Source of the DNA: Arthrobacter sp. NtRootA1
GTDB lineage: Bacteria; Actinomycetota; Actinomycetes; Actinomycetales; Micrococcaceae
Reading direction: 5' to 3'
Assembly: GCF_019976975.1 (NCBI RefSeq)
Contig: NZ_AP024630.1
Location: 1,488,001 to 1,552,000, forward strand
DNA length: 64,000 bases
Shown: positions 1 through 16,732 of the stretch, in pieces
Layout: each line of letters opens with the position of its first letter
How positions within the stretch are numbered: position 1 is the stretch's first letter
Notes under the pieces: generated by a model
Databases searched by the model: none
Seen by the model: only the letters and a program-made list of their open reading frames with translations
What the model was told of the DNA's origin: nothing
Position numbers and translations under genes: made by a program

Positions 1-1
1 A

Positions 2-82
2 AACGAGATGGCCATCCTTTTGGACGGCGACATCGCTGAATTGGGCGACGACATTTCATTGCGTTTCGAGGAGATTCTTTGA
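2..82 (+). CDS. C-terminal fragment of an FHA-domain protein (partial)
   Basis: An open frame enters from the left edge and stops with TGA at 80-82. It encodes about 26 residues ending in LRFEEIL. The pattern L-x-DGD-x-x-x-LG-x-x-x-x-L-x-F is how forkhead-associated (FHA) domains usually end, so I infer that the upstream gene encodes an FHA protein. The stop overlaps the TTG start of the downstream kinase (TTGA), which suggests translational coupling and a shared role in phosphothreonine signalling. Only the tail is visible, so the rest of the protein is unknown. Confidence 0.5.
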   Translation, partial: NEMAILLDGDIAELGDDISLRFEEIL

Positions 83-1788
83 GTTCCAAGAGGCCCCCCG
101 CGCCGCCTCCACCGATTCCCGGCTTCAAGTACGTAAGCCTGCTGGGCTCAGGTGGCTTCTCTGACGTGTACCTGTACGAGCAGGACAGGCCGCGCCGTAA
201 AGTAGCCGTCAAGGTGCTGCTGTCCGACTTGAAGACCGAGGGTGCACGCCGCCGTTTCGAGTCCGAAGCGAACCTGATGGCGCAGTTGTCCTCGCACCCG
301 TACATCGTGACGATTTTCGAGGCGGAAATCACGGAGAGCGGCCATTCCTACCTGGCCATGGAGTACTGCTCCCGGCCCAGCCTCGATGTGCGCTACCGCC
401 GCCAGCGCTTCAGCGTGGATGAGGTCTTGGCCGTCGGCATCCAGGTGGCATCCGCCGTCGAGACCGCGCACAGGGCTGGCATCGTGCATCGGGATATTAA
501 GCCCGCCAACATCCTGGTCACCGACTACAACCGTCCCGCCCTCACCGACTTCGGCATTTCCGGGACCATTGGGGCCGATACCGAGGACGACGCCGGTATG
601 TCCATCCCGTGGTCACCGCCGGAGCAATTCCGGGGCGGGGCAGTTGACGGCGTTCCAGTGGACATTTGGGCCCTCGGTGCCACCCTGTACACGCTTCTTG
701 CGGGTCGTTCACCGTTTGTTCTTCCTGGCCAGGACAACTCGCAGCGGGAACTGATCTCCCGCATCACCAATTCGCCGCTGCCCAGGCTCGGCCGTGCCGA
801 CGTTCCGGAGTCGCTGGAACTCGTCTTGGCTACGTCCATGGCGAAGTCCCCGGAATCCCGCTATTCCTCGGCCCACGCTTTTGCCTTGGCGTTGCAGCGG
901 ATCCAGACAGAGCTGAACTTGTCCGTGACGCCCTTTGAGGTGCTCGAAGAACAAGCGCACGGCGACGAGCACCCGGACGACACCTACGAAGAAACCAGGG
1001 TCAGGAGCATCGCGTCCATTGATCCGGACGCGCCCGGGACGGCTACAACCGGCTCGGCTCCCACGTTCCCGGCACGGACCTTCCCTTCCACTGTTCCAGG
1101 AAGCGCCACTGTTCCAGGAAGCAGCGCACACCCGCAGCCGTCACCTCCCCGGTCGCAGCCACCGCAGGTTCCTTCGGCACACACCTATCCGCCGTTCCAC
1201 GCTCCTCAGCCTGGCACGCCTGAACCCGACCCCGCCGAGTCCACGGTCCTTCGCGGCTGGCAGCCTTCGGGCCGGCAACATGAAGTAGACGCGACGGTGG
1301 CCCGCTACGCTGTGCAGGCCCCCACCGACAGCCCGGAGGAAGCCGCAGTTGCCGACCACGGCAAACGCAATCTCTGGCTGGCGGCGACGGGCGCCGCAGT
1401 CTTGGTTGTCGCGATTGTTGTGGGTGTGGTGCTGGGTGCCCAGGCGCAGCCGAAGGTTGTCCCCACGGAGAGCGGGAGCAAATCCCCCGTGGATGCTTTG
1501 GGCGATGGCGGGGTTCCGGATGTAGAGGGGCTGATCGGCACCCGGGACCCCAAAAATCCGGACTTCGCTGATTTCAAGTGGAAGAACCCGCAGCCCAAGG
1601 ACGGTGATACCTACAAGTGGCGTTACAGGACTGTCGTCCTCACCGAAAGTGACTACAGCACCTCCGAAAAGGAGCCTCGCGCACGGGCTTATGGCACGGA
1701 ATCGCCACTCTGCATCCAGGTGATTATTGTCCGCGCTGATGGCAGTGCCTCGTCCGGGGGCGAGGGTTCCATCGCCTGCGTGGACTAG
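79..1788 (+). CDS. Membrane-anchored serine/threonine protein kinase
   Basis: Hanks-type kinase of 569 aa. The TTG start is chosen because GAGGAG lies 5 nt upstream and the start overlaps the preceding stop. The kinase domain covers about residues 16-275: glycine loop GSGGFSDVY at 23-31, ATP-binding Lys45, catalytic HRDIKPAN with Asp139, DFG at 157-159 and an SPPE activation-segment end. A Pro/Ser/Thr-rich linker (about 290-430) leads to one transmembrane helix at about 432-453 and a C-terminal extracellular domain of about 110 residues without PASTA repeats. It probably phosphorylates the adjacent FHA proteins and/or the EssC-like ATPase. Substrates are inferred from context only. Confidence 0.9.
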   Translation: MSSKRPPAPPPPIPGFKYVSLLGSGGFSDVYLYEQDRPRRKVAVKVLLSDLKTEGARRRFESEANLMAQLSSHPYIVTIFEAEITESGHSYLAMEYCSRPSLDVRYRRQRFSVDEVLAVGIQVASAVETAHRAGIVHRDIKPANILVTDYNRPALTDFGISGTIGADTEDDAGMSIPWSPPEQFRGGAVDGVPVDIWALGATLYTLLAGRSPFVLPGQDNSQRELISRITNSPLPRLGRADVPESLELVLATSMAKSPESRYSSAHAFALALQRIQTELNLSVTPFEVLEEQAHGDEHPDDTYEETRVRSIASIDPDAPGTATTGSAPTFPARTFPSTVPGSATVPGSSAHPQPSPPRSQPPQVPSAHTYPPFHAPQPGTPEPDPAESTVLRGWQPSGRQHEVDATVARYAVQAPTDSPEEAAVADHGKRNLWLAATGAAVLVVAIVVGVVLGAQAQPKVVPTESGSKSPVDALGDGGVPDVEGLIGTRDPKNPDFADFKWKNPQPKDGDTYKWRYRTVVLTESDYSTSEKEPRARAYGTESPLCIQVIIVRADGSASSGGEGSIACVD

Positions 1789-1836
1789 AAGCGGCCGCAT
1801 GACACACACTTACAGCCGACTGAGGAGGCACAGATC

Positions 1837-2537
1837 ATGGGGGATCTAGCAATAGATTTCTGTGGCGAATGGTACGAACCATCCGACGAAGACGTCTTTG
1901 ACATCGGTCGGGAAGGCGACCTGGAGGTCGACGACAACCCGTACCTGCACCGGCGCTTTTTGCAGATTGCACGTTATGACGGCATGTGGTGGCTGAGCAA
2001 CGTAGGCAGCATGCTCTCTGCAACCGTCGCGGACGGATCGGGCGGCATGCAGGCTTGGCTGGCTCCCGGCGCCCGGATTCCGCTCGTTTTCAGCCACACC
2101 AATGTCATCTTCACCGCTGGGCCCACCACTTATGAGTTCGCCGTGCATTTGAAGACGCCCTCTTTCCGGCATGAAGCCAGGGACGAAGACCAGGCGGGGG
2201 ACACCACCATAGGCCCTGTCGTCTTTACGGACTCGCAGAAAGCACTGATCGTCGCCCTCGCTGAGCCCATGCTGCGCCGGGATGGCACCGGGTTCAGCGC
2301 TATTCCGTCCTCGGCGCAGGCAGCCAAGAGGCTTGGTTGGGCCCTGACCCGCTTCAATCGCAAGCTGGATAACGTCTGCGACAAGTTGGACCGCGTGGGC
2401 GTCGTGGGCCTGCGTGGTGGCGCCGGCAAACTCGCCACCAACCGCCGCGCCCGCTTGGTGGAGCACGCCGTGACCTCACACCTGGTGACTGCCGCGGACC
2501 TGTACCTTCTGGAAACCATGACTGGAGCAGACGAAGC

Positions 2538-2541
<4 letters not shown>
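1837..2541 (+). CDS. FHA-like domain protein with C-terminal winged-helix-like region
   Basis: Protein of 234 aa. GAGGAGG lies about 10 nt before the ATG. Residues about 15-105 resemble an atypical FHA fold (DIGREGDLEVDDNPYLHRRF, then WWLSNVGS), matching the FHA GR...S.H...N pattern loosely. Residues about 130-225 contain a helix-rich segment (SSAQAAKRLGWALTRFNRKL) that looks like a winged helix. The gene overlaps the next one by 4 bp (ATGA), and a kinase is immediately upstream. A phosphorylation-responsive adaptor or regulator of the neighbouring ATPase is plausible. The fold assignment comes from motif reading only and the function is unknown. Confidence 0.6.
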
Positions 2542-10221
<7,680 letters not shown>

Positions 10222-10237
10222 TCAACGCCCTGTTCCC

Positions 10238-11446
10238 GTGATCAAGACCCTCGCCATCGCCAACTACCGCTCCATCCGGGACCTGGCGGTTGAGCTCCAT
10301 GGCCTGGACGTGGTCACGGGGGCGAATGGCAGCGGGAAATCCTCCCTCTACCGTGCGCTGCGCCTGCTGGCCGAATGCGCCGGGGGTGACTCCGGAAACG
10401 TGGTGGGATCCTTGGCCAGGGATGGCGGGCTGGCGTCCACGCTCTGGGCCGGCCCTGAGTCGATCAGCGAGGCGATGCGGCGTGGTGAAGTTCCCGTTCA
10501 AGGCACGGTCCGCAGGGACTCCGTCAACCTGAAACTGGGGTATTCCGGGGACGACTTCGGCTACCTCGTGGACTTGGGCATGCCAGTGTCCAGTGGCGCC
10601 GGATTCGATCAGGAAACAGGCAGGCCCCGCCCTTCGGCTTTTAGCCTGGATCCTGAGATCAAGCGCGAGCAGATCTTTTCCGGACCGGTGGCAAGGCCAG
10701 GTTCCCTGTTGGTGGATCGTAAAGGAAGCCTGGCGAAGCTGCGGGGAGCTGATGGGGACTGGACTGAGCTTTCGCGGCGGCTGGACACTTTCCAGAGCAT
10801 GTTGACCGAAGTATCGGACCAGGACAGGGCTCCCGAAGTTCTCCGGGTCCGGGACTCTGTGCGTTCCTGGCGGTTCTACGATCACTTCCGGACAGATGCG
10901 GAAGCGCCCGCCAGGCAAGCACAGCTTGGCACCAGAACCCCTGTGCTGCACCATAGCGGGAAGGACCTGGCGGCGGCGCTGCAGACCCTGCGTGAAGTGG
11001 GATTTGAGCGGCAGCTCGATGCCGCCGTCGATCACGCTTTTCCGGGGAGCCGCCTGGAGATTGCCGTGAGCGACGGCCGCTTCAGTGTGGAGTTGCGGCA
11101 ACCTGGCATGCTGCGGCCCATGAAGGCGGCAGAACTCTCTGATGGAACGTTGCGGTTCCTGCTGCTGACCGCTGCCCTGCTCACTCCGCGGCCACCGGAG
11201 TTGATGGTCCTCAACGAACCCGAAACGAGCCTCCATGTCGATCTGATGCCGGCACTGGCTGGACTCATCGTCCAAGCCAGTGCCAACAGCCAGATGATCG
11301 TGGTGACGCACTCCGAAGCACTGCTCAGGGCGCTCCGGGAAAGTGGAGCCGCCCACGAGCACGAGCTCTACAAGGACCTCGGCGAAACCCGGATCAAGGG
11401 ACTCGGTTTCCTCGAAGGCCCGTTGTGGAGTTGGCCTAAGCGCTGA
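10238..11446 (+). CDS. AAA family ATPase, RecF/SMC-like
   Basis: 402-aa ABC-type ATPase of the RecF/OLD-like group. Walker A GANGSGKSS is at about 28-36 after the N-terminal strand IANYRSIRDL. An ABC-signature-like ELSDGTLRFLLL, Walker B ELMVLNEPETSLH and the switch histidine in VVTHSEALL lie near the C-terminus. There is no long coiled coil and no TOPRIM domain. It starts at GTG 17 nt after the phosphatase stop, so it is probably in the ligA operon. Such stand-alone ATPases are often annotated as predicted ATPases linked to DNA repair or defence. No partner nuclease is adjacent, so the role is unknown. Confidence 0.8.
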   Translation: MIKTLAIANYRSIRDLAVELHGLDVVTGANGSGKSSLYRALRLLAECAGGDSGNVVGSLARDGGLASTLWAGPESISEAMRRGEVPVQGTVRRDSVNLKLGYSGDDFGYLVDLGMPVSSGAGFDQETGRPRPSAFSLDPEIKREQIFSGPVARPGSLLVDRKGSLAKLRGADGDWTELSRRLDTFQSMLTEVSDQDRAPEVLRVRDSVRSWRFYDHFRTDAEAPARQAQLGTRTPVLHHSGKDLAAALQTLREVGFERQLDAAVDHAFPGSRLEIAVSDGRFSVELRQPGMLRPMKAAELSDGTLRFLLLTAALLTPRPPELMVLNEPETSLHVDLMPALAGLIVQASANSQMIVVTHSEALLRALRESGAAHEHELYKDLGETRIKGLGFLEGPLWSWPKR

Positions 11447-11468
11447 GCACGCGGAAGCTAGCCGGTTG

Positions 11469-12836
11469 TCAGAAAGCCGAGCCGATGGATGTGAGCTGCT
11501 GCACCGCGGAGCCGGAGAAACGGTTTCCAGGCCGGGCCAGCCCGTAGTGTCCACGCAGGGTCGAGGCCGTGTATTCGGTGCGGAACAGGCCCCGCTGCTG
11601 AAGGATCGGCACCACGTGGTCCACGAAGACTTCCAGGCCCGAGGGCAGGACCGGCGGCATGATGTTGAAGCCATCGGCGGCGCCGGCTTGGAACCAGTCC
11701 TGGATGGCGTCGGCCACTTGCTCCGGTGTGCCGGAGAAGGTGCGGTGCCCGCGTCCGCCGCCCAAACGGCCGATCAGTTGCCGGACCGTAAGCTGTTCAC
11801 GGCGGGCCAGTTCCACGATCAGCGTGTACCGGCTCTTGGCTCCCTCAATCTCGTCCTCGGAGGGGAGGTCCGCGGGCAGCTGCTGGTCCAGTGGCAAGTC
11901 CTCCGGTGCCAGGCGCAAGGTCTTTGCCAGCTGTTCACGGGCATAGTCCGGCTTGATCAGTTCATCGAGTTCACGCTCGAGCTTCAGCGCTTCTGCTTCC
12001 GTTGAGCCGATGACCGGGACGATGCCCGGCAGGATCTTGATGCCCTCCGGATCGCGCCCCACGGCCAAGGTACGGGCCTTCAAATCGGCGTAGAAAGCTT
12101 GTGCATCCTCCAGGGTTTGATGGGCGGTAAAAACAGCTTCCGCGTACTGGGCTGCGAGCTTCTTACCGTCTTCCGAGGACCCGGCCTGAACGATCAGCGG
12201 GTGGCCCTGTGGTGAACGGGGTACGTTGAGCGGGCCACGGACACGGAAATGCGTGCCTTCGTGCTCGATTGCGCGGATCTTGGTGTCATCACCCCAGACT
12301 CCCTCGGCCTTGTCGGCGATCACGGCGTCGTCTTCCCAGTTGTCCCAGAGCTTCTGCGCCACTTCGATGAATTCGGCAGCCCGCTCGTAGCGGACAGCGT
12401 GGGCGGGCTGGTCATCCACGCCGAAGTTGCGCGCAGCGTCAGGTCCTGCCGTCGTCACCACATTCCAGCCTGCCCGGCCACCGCTGACCCAGTCCACCGA
12501 CGCGAAGCGGCGTGCCAGGTTGAAGGGGTCGTTGTAGGTGGTGGAGGCAGTGGCGATCAGGCCGATCTTTTCTGTGGCTGCAGCGAGAGCGGTCAGTAGC
12601 ACGGTTGGCTCAAGCTTGCCCGCTGGACGGCGCCCGACCTCCCCGAACAGCACAGGGGAGTCGGCAAAGAAGATCGAGTCTAGCTTTCCGCGCTCGGCCG
12701 TGCGGGCCAGGTGCTGGTAATGCTCCACTTTGGTGGAGGAAAGGGGGTCGCTTTCAGGCAGGCGCCAGGAGGCCTCGTGGTGGCCTGTGCTCATGAGGAA
12801 AGCGTTGAGGTGGAGTTTGCGCTGTGGCGTGGACAT
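11469..12836 (-). CDS. LLM-class flavin-dependent monooxygenase (NtaA/SnaA/DszA family)
   Basis: 455-aa FMNH2-dependent monooxygenase of the nitrilotriacetate/alkanesulfonate type. It starts MSTPQRKLHLNAFLMSTGHH, with family-typical WRLPES, FFADSP, STTYNDPFNLARRFASVDW and the glycine-rich SGGRAGWNVVTT segment. AAAGGAG lies 7 nt before the ATG. Members oxidise organosulfur compounds, aminopolycarboxylates or similar substrates and need a separate flavin reductase, which is not nearby. It is transcribed alone, convergent with the AAA gene. The substrate is unknown; sulfur scavenging is one family role. Confidence 0.88.
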   Translation of the reverse strand: MSTPQRKLHLNAFLMSTGHHEASWRLPESDPLSSTKVEHYQHLARTAERGKLDSIFFADSPVLFGEVGRRPAGKLEPTVLLTALAAATEKIGLIATASTTYNDPFNLARRFASVDWVSGGRAGWNVVTTAGPDAARNFGVDDQPAHAVRYERAAEFIEVAQKLWDNWEDDAVIADKAEGVWGDDTKIRAIEHEGTHFRVRGPLNVPRSPQGHPLIVQAGSSEDGKKLAAQYAEAVFTAHQTLEDAQAFYADLKARTLAVGRDPEGIKILPGIVPVIGSTEAEALKLERELDELIKPDYAREQLAKTLRLAPEDLPLDQQLPADLPSEDEIEGAKSRYTLIVELARREQLTVRQLIGRLGGGRGHRTFSGTPEQVADAIQDWFQAGAADGFNIMPPVLPSGLEVFVDHVVPILQQRGLFRTEYTASTLRGHYGLARPGNRFSGSAVQQLTSIGSAF

Positions 12837-13124
12837 GGGTTTCTCCTTTGATCCAGGTGAGGGTGTGGCAACTCAAGCACGGCCACAACACCCCTCGCCA
12901 GCTCCTCGACATGCGGCCGCAACAGCGCGAAACCGGGCTTAATGGCGAGCCACAGGACTCAATCCAGAGCCACGGAAATTAACACAAAAAGCAGCCCAAC
13001 GGCGGGCCAGGGATCAACGTGACGCAACAATCCGCCGTCGGGAATTCAACGCCGGACTGATAGTTCCGTCACGGAAAGGGCTGTTTGGCGCGTGGTGCGG
13101 CGAGCCCGCCACTACCATTGATAA
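12837..13124. other. Divergent intergenic region, monooxygenase / GNAT
   Basis: 288 bp between divergent genes. TACCAT at 13113-13118, 6 nt before the GTG of the acetyltransferase, is a good leaderless -10 element on the plus strand. The minus-strand side must hold the monooxygenase promoter, but I see no convincing -35/-10 pair. A small minus-strand frame from 12912 lacks a ribosome binding site and is not called. Confidence 0.5.
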
Positions 13125-13637
13125 GTGCATTCGTCGATTACTGTCCGCCCAGCCCTGCCCGAAGACTACGACGACGTTGCCCGCATCACGCAGGATTCAT
13201 ACGTCACGGCGGGGTACTACGGCAGCGCGGACCATCCGTACCTGCAGCAACTCCAAGACGTGGCAGCGCGGGCGGAGCACGCCGATATCTTCGTCGCGGA
13301 ACGGAACGGCCAGGTGATCGGTTCCGTCACGGCAGCACCAGCGGGTGGCGGTTTCTCCGACATCGGCCTGGACGACGAACTGGAACTGCGCACCCTCGTG
13401 GTAGATCCCGCGGTGCAGCGTTCCGGCGCCGGACGCGCTTTGGTGCAGGCCGTCGTCGAGCAAGCCAAAGCGATGGACGGCATCGGTGCTGTCTCCCTCA
13501 CCACGGGAGCCACGTGGGAGAGTGCCAACGCCCTCTACGCCCGGACCGGTTTTGCCCGCGCTCCGCACCGCGACTGGTTCGTCCCCGGCACCGACATAAA
13601 GCTGTTCGTTTACAGGCTGGACCTCCCGCAGCCATAA
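13125..13637 (+). CDS. GNAT family N-acetyltransferase
   Basis: 170-aa acetyltransferase. Core GNAT features: beta-strand ITVRPALPEDYDDVARI at the N-terminus, then LRTLVVDPAVQRSGAGRALV at about 88-108 with the acetyl-CoA loop Q-R-S-G-A-G, and the C-terminal ANALYARTGF motif B. The GTG start has TACCAT placed 6 nt upstream and no Shine-Dalgarno, indicating leaderless translation. The substrate is unknown. Confidence 0.88.
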   Translation: MHSSITVRPALPEDYDDVARITQDSYVTAGYYGSADHPYLQQLQDVAARAEHADIFVAERNGQVIGSVTAAPAGGGFSDIGLDDELELRTLVVDPAVQRSGAGRALVQAVVEQAKAMDGIGAVSLTTGATWESANALYARTGFARAPHRDWFVPGTDIKLFVYRLDLPQP

Positions 13638-13705
13638 AGTTTCCTTTCGTAAACCCCGCTAGGTTTGTACAACCGGAACGGGCACAGCGATCAGGAAGGC
13701 GCGGC

Positions 13706-14086
13706 ATGCGCAAGACATATGGCACGGGTTCCGTTTGGGAACAGACCCTTGGATACTCCCGCGCGGTCCAGGTGGACAACACACTCTTCATTTCTGCTAC
13801 GGCGGCTTCCGGACCTGATGGGATAGTGGGCGATGACTTCTACTCGCAAACCAAATACATCCTTGAGAAGCTCGGAGCGGTCCTCGAAGAAGCAGGGTTC
13901 TCCTACGAGGACGTCGTACAGTCCAAGCTGTACCTGACGGATATCAGCAAATGGGAAGACGCCGGACGCGCCCACGGTGAGGTTTTCGGCGAGATCCGTC
14001 CCACCCTGGCCTTGGTGCACGTGCTGCCATTCCTGGATTCCAAGATGCTCGTGGAGATCGAGCTCGTCGCGCAGAAGTCCGCGTAA
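13706..14086 (+). CDS. RidA family protein
   Basis: 126-aa member of the RidA/YjgF/UK114 family, which hydrolyse reactive enamine/imine intermediates or have related amidohydrolase roles. ATG 13706 is preceded by AGGAAGG. Visible family motifs: VWEQTLGYSRAVQV at the N-terminus, SGPDGIVGDDFYSQTKYIL, EEAGFSYEDVVQSKLYLTD and RPTLALVHV, followed by a C-terminal VEIELVA strand. An Arg in the RPT motif is the usual catalytic/ligand residue. A longer in-frame reading from 13085 is rejected because it overlaps the acetyltransferase. It converges on the response regulator gene. Confidence 0.92.
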   Translation: MRKTYGTGSVWEQTLGYSRAVQVDNTLFISATAASGPDGIVGDDFYSQTKYILEKLGAVLEEAGFSYEDVVQSKLYLTDISKWEDAGRAHGEVFGEIRPTLALVHVLPFLDSKMLVEIELVAQKSA

Positions 14087-14115
14087 CCCGGACGCTTACC
14101 TACCTGGCCGGGTTA
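14084..14115. terminator. Bidirectional hairpin embedding both stop codons
   Basis: TAACCCGG (14084-14091) pairs with CCGGGTTA (14108-14115). The left arm contains the RidA stop codon and the right arm the stop of the convergent response regulator. No long T-tract follows, so termination strength is uncertain. Confidence 0.5.
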
Positions 14116-14772
14116 GCCCGGAATGCCGTAGCGGTGTTCCGGGCGGCCCGTGCTTCCGTAGCGTAATTGGATTTCGACGGCGCCATCGTCGGCCAGCGAG
14201 GACAGGTACCTCTGCGCGGTCGCCCGGGAAACGCCCACCCGGTCTGCGACTTCGGCGGCTGAGTACTGTTCGCCGGGAAGCAGCGATTCCAGGACTGCGG
14301 CTTCGGTTGCTGACCTTGGTTTTTGAGCGGGCGTCACGTCACCTGGGATCAGTGCCCGCTTGGCACGCTCAATCGTTGTCTGATCAACACCCGTTTGCTG
14401 CCCAAGGATCCGGCGATAGCGTGCATAGGACCTCAGCTGCTGGGACAAGGATTCCGCGGTGAAGGGCTTCAACAAGTAACCCAGGGCGCCGCGGCGCATC
14501 GCTACCCTGATGGACGGGGCGTCAGAGGCCGCTGTCAGCATGATGGCATCGATGTCCAGCTGGCCCAGCAAATCAAGCCCTGAACCATCCGGCAGGTAGA
14601 CGTCCAGCAACACCAGGTCAGGACGCAGGCTGTGGATCGCCTGCAGAGCCTGGGACACGGAACCGGCCGGAGCGAGCGCCATGAATCCGGCCACCGAGTC
14701 CACGTAGGCTGCGTGCAGTCTGGCAACGTGGAAGTCATCGTCCACAATGAGCACCCTCAAATCCTCAGCCAC
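14113..14772 (-). CDS. Response regulator, CitB/DcuR-like
   Basis: 219-aa response regulator. The N-terminal receiver has acidic DDD at about 10-12, phospho-acceptor Asp in LLDVYLPDGSGL (about 56) and Lys in LLKPFTAES. The C-terminal part (about 150-215) holds a winged-helix/HTH (AEVADRVGVSRATAQRYLSS) of the type in citrate and dicarboxylate regulators. GTG start; it overlaps the upstream histidine kinase gene by 8 bp. It most likely activates the divergent citrate-type transporter gene. Confidence 0.92.
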   Translation of the reverse strand: MAEDLRVLIVDDDFHVARLHAAYVDSVAGFMALAPAGSVSQALQAIHSLRPDLVLLDVYLPDGSGLDLLGQLDIDAIMLTAASDAPSIRVAMRRGALGYLLKPFTAESLSQQLRSYARYRRILGQQTGVDQTTIERAKRALIPGDVTPAQKPRSATEAAVLESLLPGEQYSAAEVADRVGVSRATAQRYLSSLADDGAVEIQLRYGSTGRPEHRYGIPG

Positions 14773-16558
14773 TGCTGTCCTCCCGCATAGTCGTACCGGC
14801 TTCCGTGCCAGATGCCGTGCCGGTTGGGGCTTCAGCGCCGCCGTCGGCCGCCCGTCCCATTACGCCAGGTATTGTCGCCATAAAGACAGCTCCGGGGCCG
14901 CCTTTCCTGCCGGTCTCCAAGACGCGTACGTCCCCACCCCTGCGCCGGGCCAACTGCCGCACCAAAGCCAAGCCCAAACCTTGTCCAGCCCCCGGGCGTA
15001 CGGGTTGTTCCGACGTCGTGAATCCTTCGGCGAAGACTTCCTCGGGTTCCAGGCCACCCAAACCGTCTCCGGAATCGCCAACGACGATATGCAGGGTTCC
15101 GCTGTCCTGGCCTGCATCGTCAAGCAACTCAAGTTCTACCCAGCGCTCCGAAGCGGAACCGGCGACGGCGGCACTTACGGCGTTGTCGATCAGGTTGCCG
15201 AGCACTGTGGTGACGTCCTGCGGATCGGCCACGTGCCCCCGGACCAACGTTTCAGGCCCGATCCGGAGCGCCACTCCGCGTTCGGACGCCTCCACGCTCT
15301 TGGCGCCCACGAATGCCTGCAAGTATGTGTCCTGAAGGAGCTCTGCCTGCTCTACAGGGAATTTCAGGGGGCCAGTGGCGGAGATCCTTGCCAGGTATTC
15401 CTTGGCTTGCTCGTGTTGGCCGATGCTCATGAAGCCAGCAATCGTATGGAGTTGGTTGGCGAATTCATGGCGCTGTGCGCGCAGGGCGGTGGACATGGTT
15501 CCCACGGCGTCCAACTGGCGGGTCAGTTGTTGCAGTTCGGTGCGGTCTCGGAGCATGACCACCCAGCCGAGGTCTTCCTTGCGGTGCCATGCTTTTCGGG
15601 CGCTGGCCACCAGGACCCGTCCGCCGGCTACCAGTTCCACGGCTTCGGCGTCGCGGGCTGCGGGTCGGGTGAGCTGCTTAAGTTGCCCGGGAACGTTGGC
15701 CGTAGTCCAGTCCTGGCCGGTGGCGTCGGGCAGGTCCAGAAGCCTGGCGGCAGCGGCGTTGAACACGGAGATGCGTCCATCGGCTGCGATCCCGATCACG
15801 CCCTCGTCCACGCCTTGGAGCACTGCCACTTGGTCGTGGACGAGGGTGCTGATCTCCTCTGGTTCCAAGCCCAAGGTGAGGCGTTGCAAGCGGGCCCGAA
15901 GCAGGAATGAAGCGAGGACACCAGCCAGGAGAGCGCCGCCGGCGGTCAGGGCGATGGGCACAATGTCCTGTGCCAGGCTCTTGCTCAGGGACTCCATGGA
16001 GTAGCCGACGCTGACTTCGCCCACGATGGGTCCCTGGGTGGCCGCAGCGTCAGATGCAGACGCGGGTGAAGGTGCGGATGCGGGCGCATACACGGGGACC
16101 TTGGCCCCCGCAGAGGGACCCAAAGTTCCGGTGTTGCGGGTGGTGATCTCCTGGCCGGCCAACGCCACCGAGGGATCGGTACTGACGCGTTCGCCGAGGC
16201 GTGCAATTTCCGGGTGGGCAAGCCGAAGTCCGGTTTCATCCGTGATGACCACGAAGAGTGCGCCAGTACGGATCCGGGCGGCTTCTGCTGCTGCCTGCAA
16301 CGGACCGGCGGCCAGGACGCTCGCTGGCGGCGTTCCTTCTTCTTTGCTGATGGCCTGCACGTCTTCCCGGATATTGGGATCAGCCGCAACTGTGCGGGCG
16401 AGCGTGAGTGCCTGGTTTTCGGCTTCGTCGCCGATCCGTTCATAGACCAGCCATGCATGGACTGCCCCGCTCAGGAGCACTACAAGAAGAACTACCCCCA
16501 GTTGGAGGAGGAGCGTCTGGGTGGAGAAACGCATACTGACCTTGGTAAAGCGCGGCAC
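14765..16558 (-). CDS. Sensor histidine kinase, CitA/DcuS-like
   Basis: 597-aa membrane sensor kinase. The GTG at 16558 is chosen because AAGGAG lies 6 nt upstream; a longer frame exists but has no such site. Layout: TM1 (about 17-37, LLLQLGVVLLVVLLSGAV), extracytoplasmic PDC/Cache-type sensor (about 38-190), TM2 (PIALTAGGALLAGVLASFLL), PAS-like region (EGVIGIAADGRISVFNAAAARLL), phospho-acceptor motif RAQRHEFANQLHTI, then HATPase with GNLIDNAVSAA, GDSGDGLGG and GAGQGLGLALV. Overlaps its regulator gene. It presumably senses citrate or another di/tricarboxylate for the divergent transporter. Confidence 0.93.
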   Translation of the reverse strand: MPRFTKVSMRFSTQTLLLQLGVVLLVVLLSGAVHAWLVYERIGDEAENQALTLARTVAADPNIREDVQAISKEEGTPPASVLAAGPLQAAAEAARIRTGALFVVITDETGLRLAHPEIARLGERVSTDPSVALAGQEITTRNTGTLGPSAGAKVPVYAPASAPSPASASDAAATQGPIVGEVSVGYSMESLSKSLAQDIVPIALTAGGALLAGVLASFLLRARLQRLTLGLEPEEISTLVHDQVAVLQGVDEGVIGIAADGRISVFNAAAARLLDLPDATGQDWTTANVPGQLKQLTRPAARDAEAVELVAGGRVLVASARKAWHRKEDLGWVVMLRDRTELQQLTRQLDAVGTMSTALRAQRHEFANQLHTIAGFMSIGQHEQAKEYLARISATGPLKFPVEQAELLQDTYLQAFVGAKSVEASERGVALRIGPETLVRGHVADPQDVTTVLGNLIDNAVSAAVAGSASERWVELELLDDAGQDSGTLHIVVGDSGDGLGGLEPEEVFAEGFTTSEQPVRPGAGQGLGLALVRQLARRRGGDVRVLETGRKGGPGAVFMATIPGVMGRAADGGAEAPTGTASGTEAGTTMREDSSG

Positions 16559-16732
16559 CGTTACTCCTTTCCTCCAGCTCCATTGAAGCACTGAGCACAA
16601 TGCGCAAAACGCTCGCAATGATCAGTATTCCCAACAATTCCCGGAAACCCCAGCCCGTGACGGGCGCCACTATAACGTCTGTAGTGCGCATCACATCGAA
16701 GTGGTGCCATTCACAGTAGTAAGGAGCCGGCC
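16559..16732. promoter_or_regulatory. Divergent control region of the citrate sensor and transporter genes
   Basis: 174 bp shared by kinase/regulator (leftward) and transporter (rightward). It must hold both promoters and presumably the regulator binding sites. Ribosome binding sites are clear on both sides (AAGGAG leftward, AAGGAG rightward at 16719-16724). I could not assign a convincing operator. Confidence 0.5.

Noticed and set aside
12780..12912. Small minus-strand frame with two cysteines upstream of the monooxygenase, resembling a cysteine leader peptide
   Set aside because: It lacks a ribosome binding site, overlaps the start of the monooxygenase out of frame and does not match the known actinobacterial leader-peptide pattern.
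12994..13007. Hairpin plus T-run upstream of the monooxygenase (minus strand) as an attenuator
   Set aside because: The stem is only about 4 bp, too weak to support a terminator or attenuator call.
13660..13675. TTGTACAA palindrome before RidA as an operator
   Set aside because: An 8-bp palindrome is expected by chance and no regulator gene is linked to it.
13085..13705. Long frame from 13085 continuing into RidA (333 aa)
   Set aside because: The N-terminal 207 residues are a shadow of the acetyltransferase gene and are Arg/Pro/His-rich. RidA has its own start and ribosome binding site at 13706.
14747..15910. Long plus-strand frame (387 aa) opposite the histidine kinase gene
   Set aside because: It is antisense to a clear two-component kinase. 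Its composition is that of a GC-rich shadow frame with no recognisable domain.
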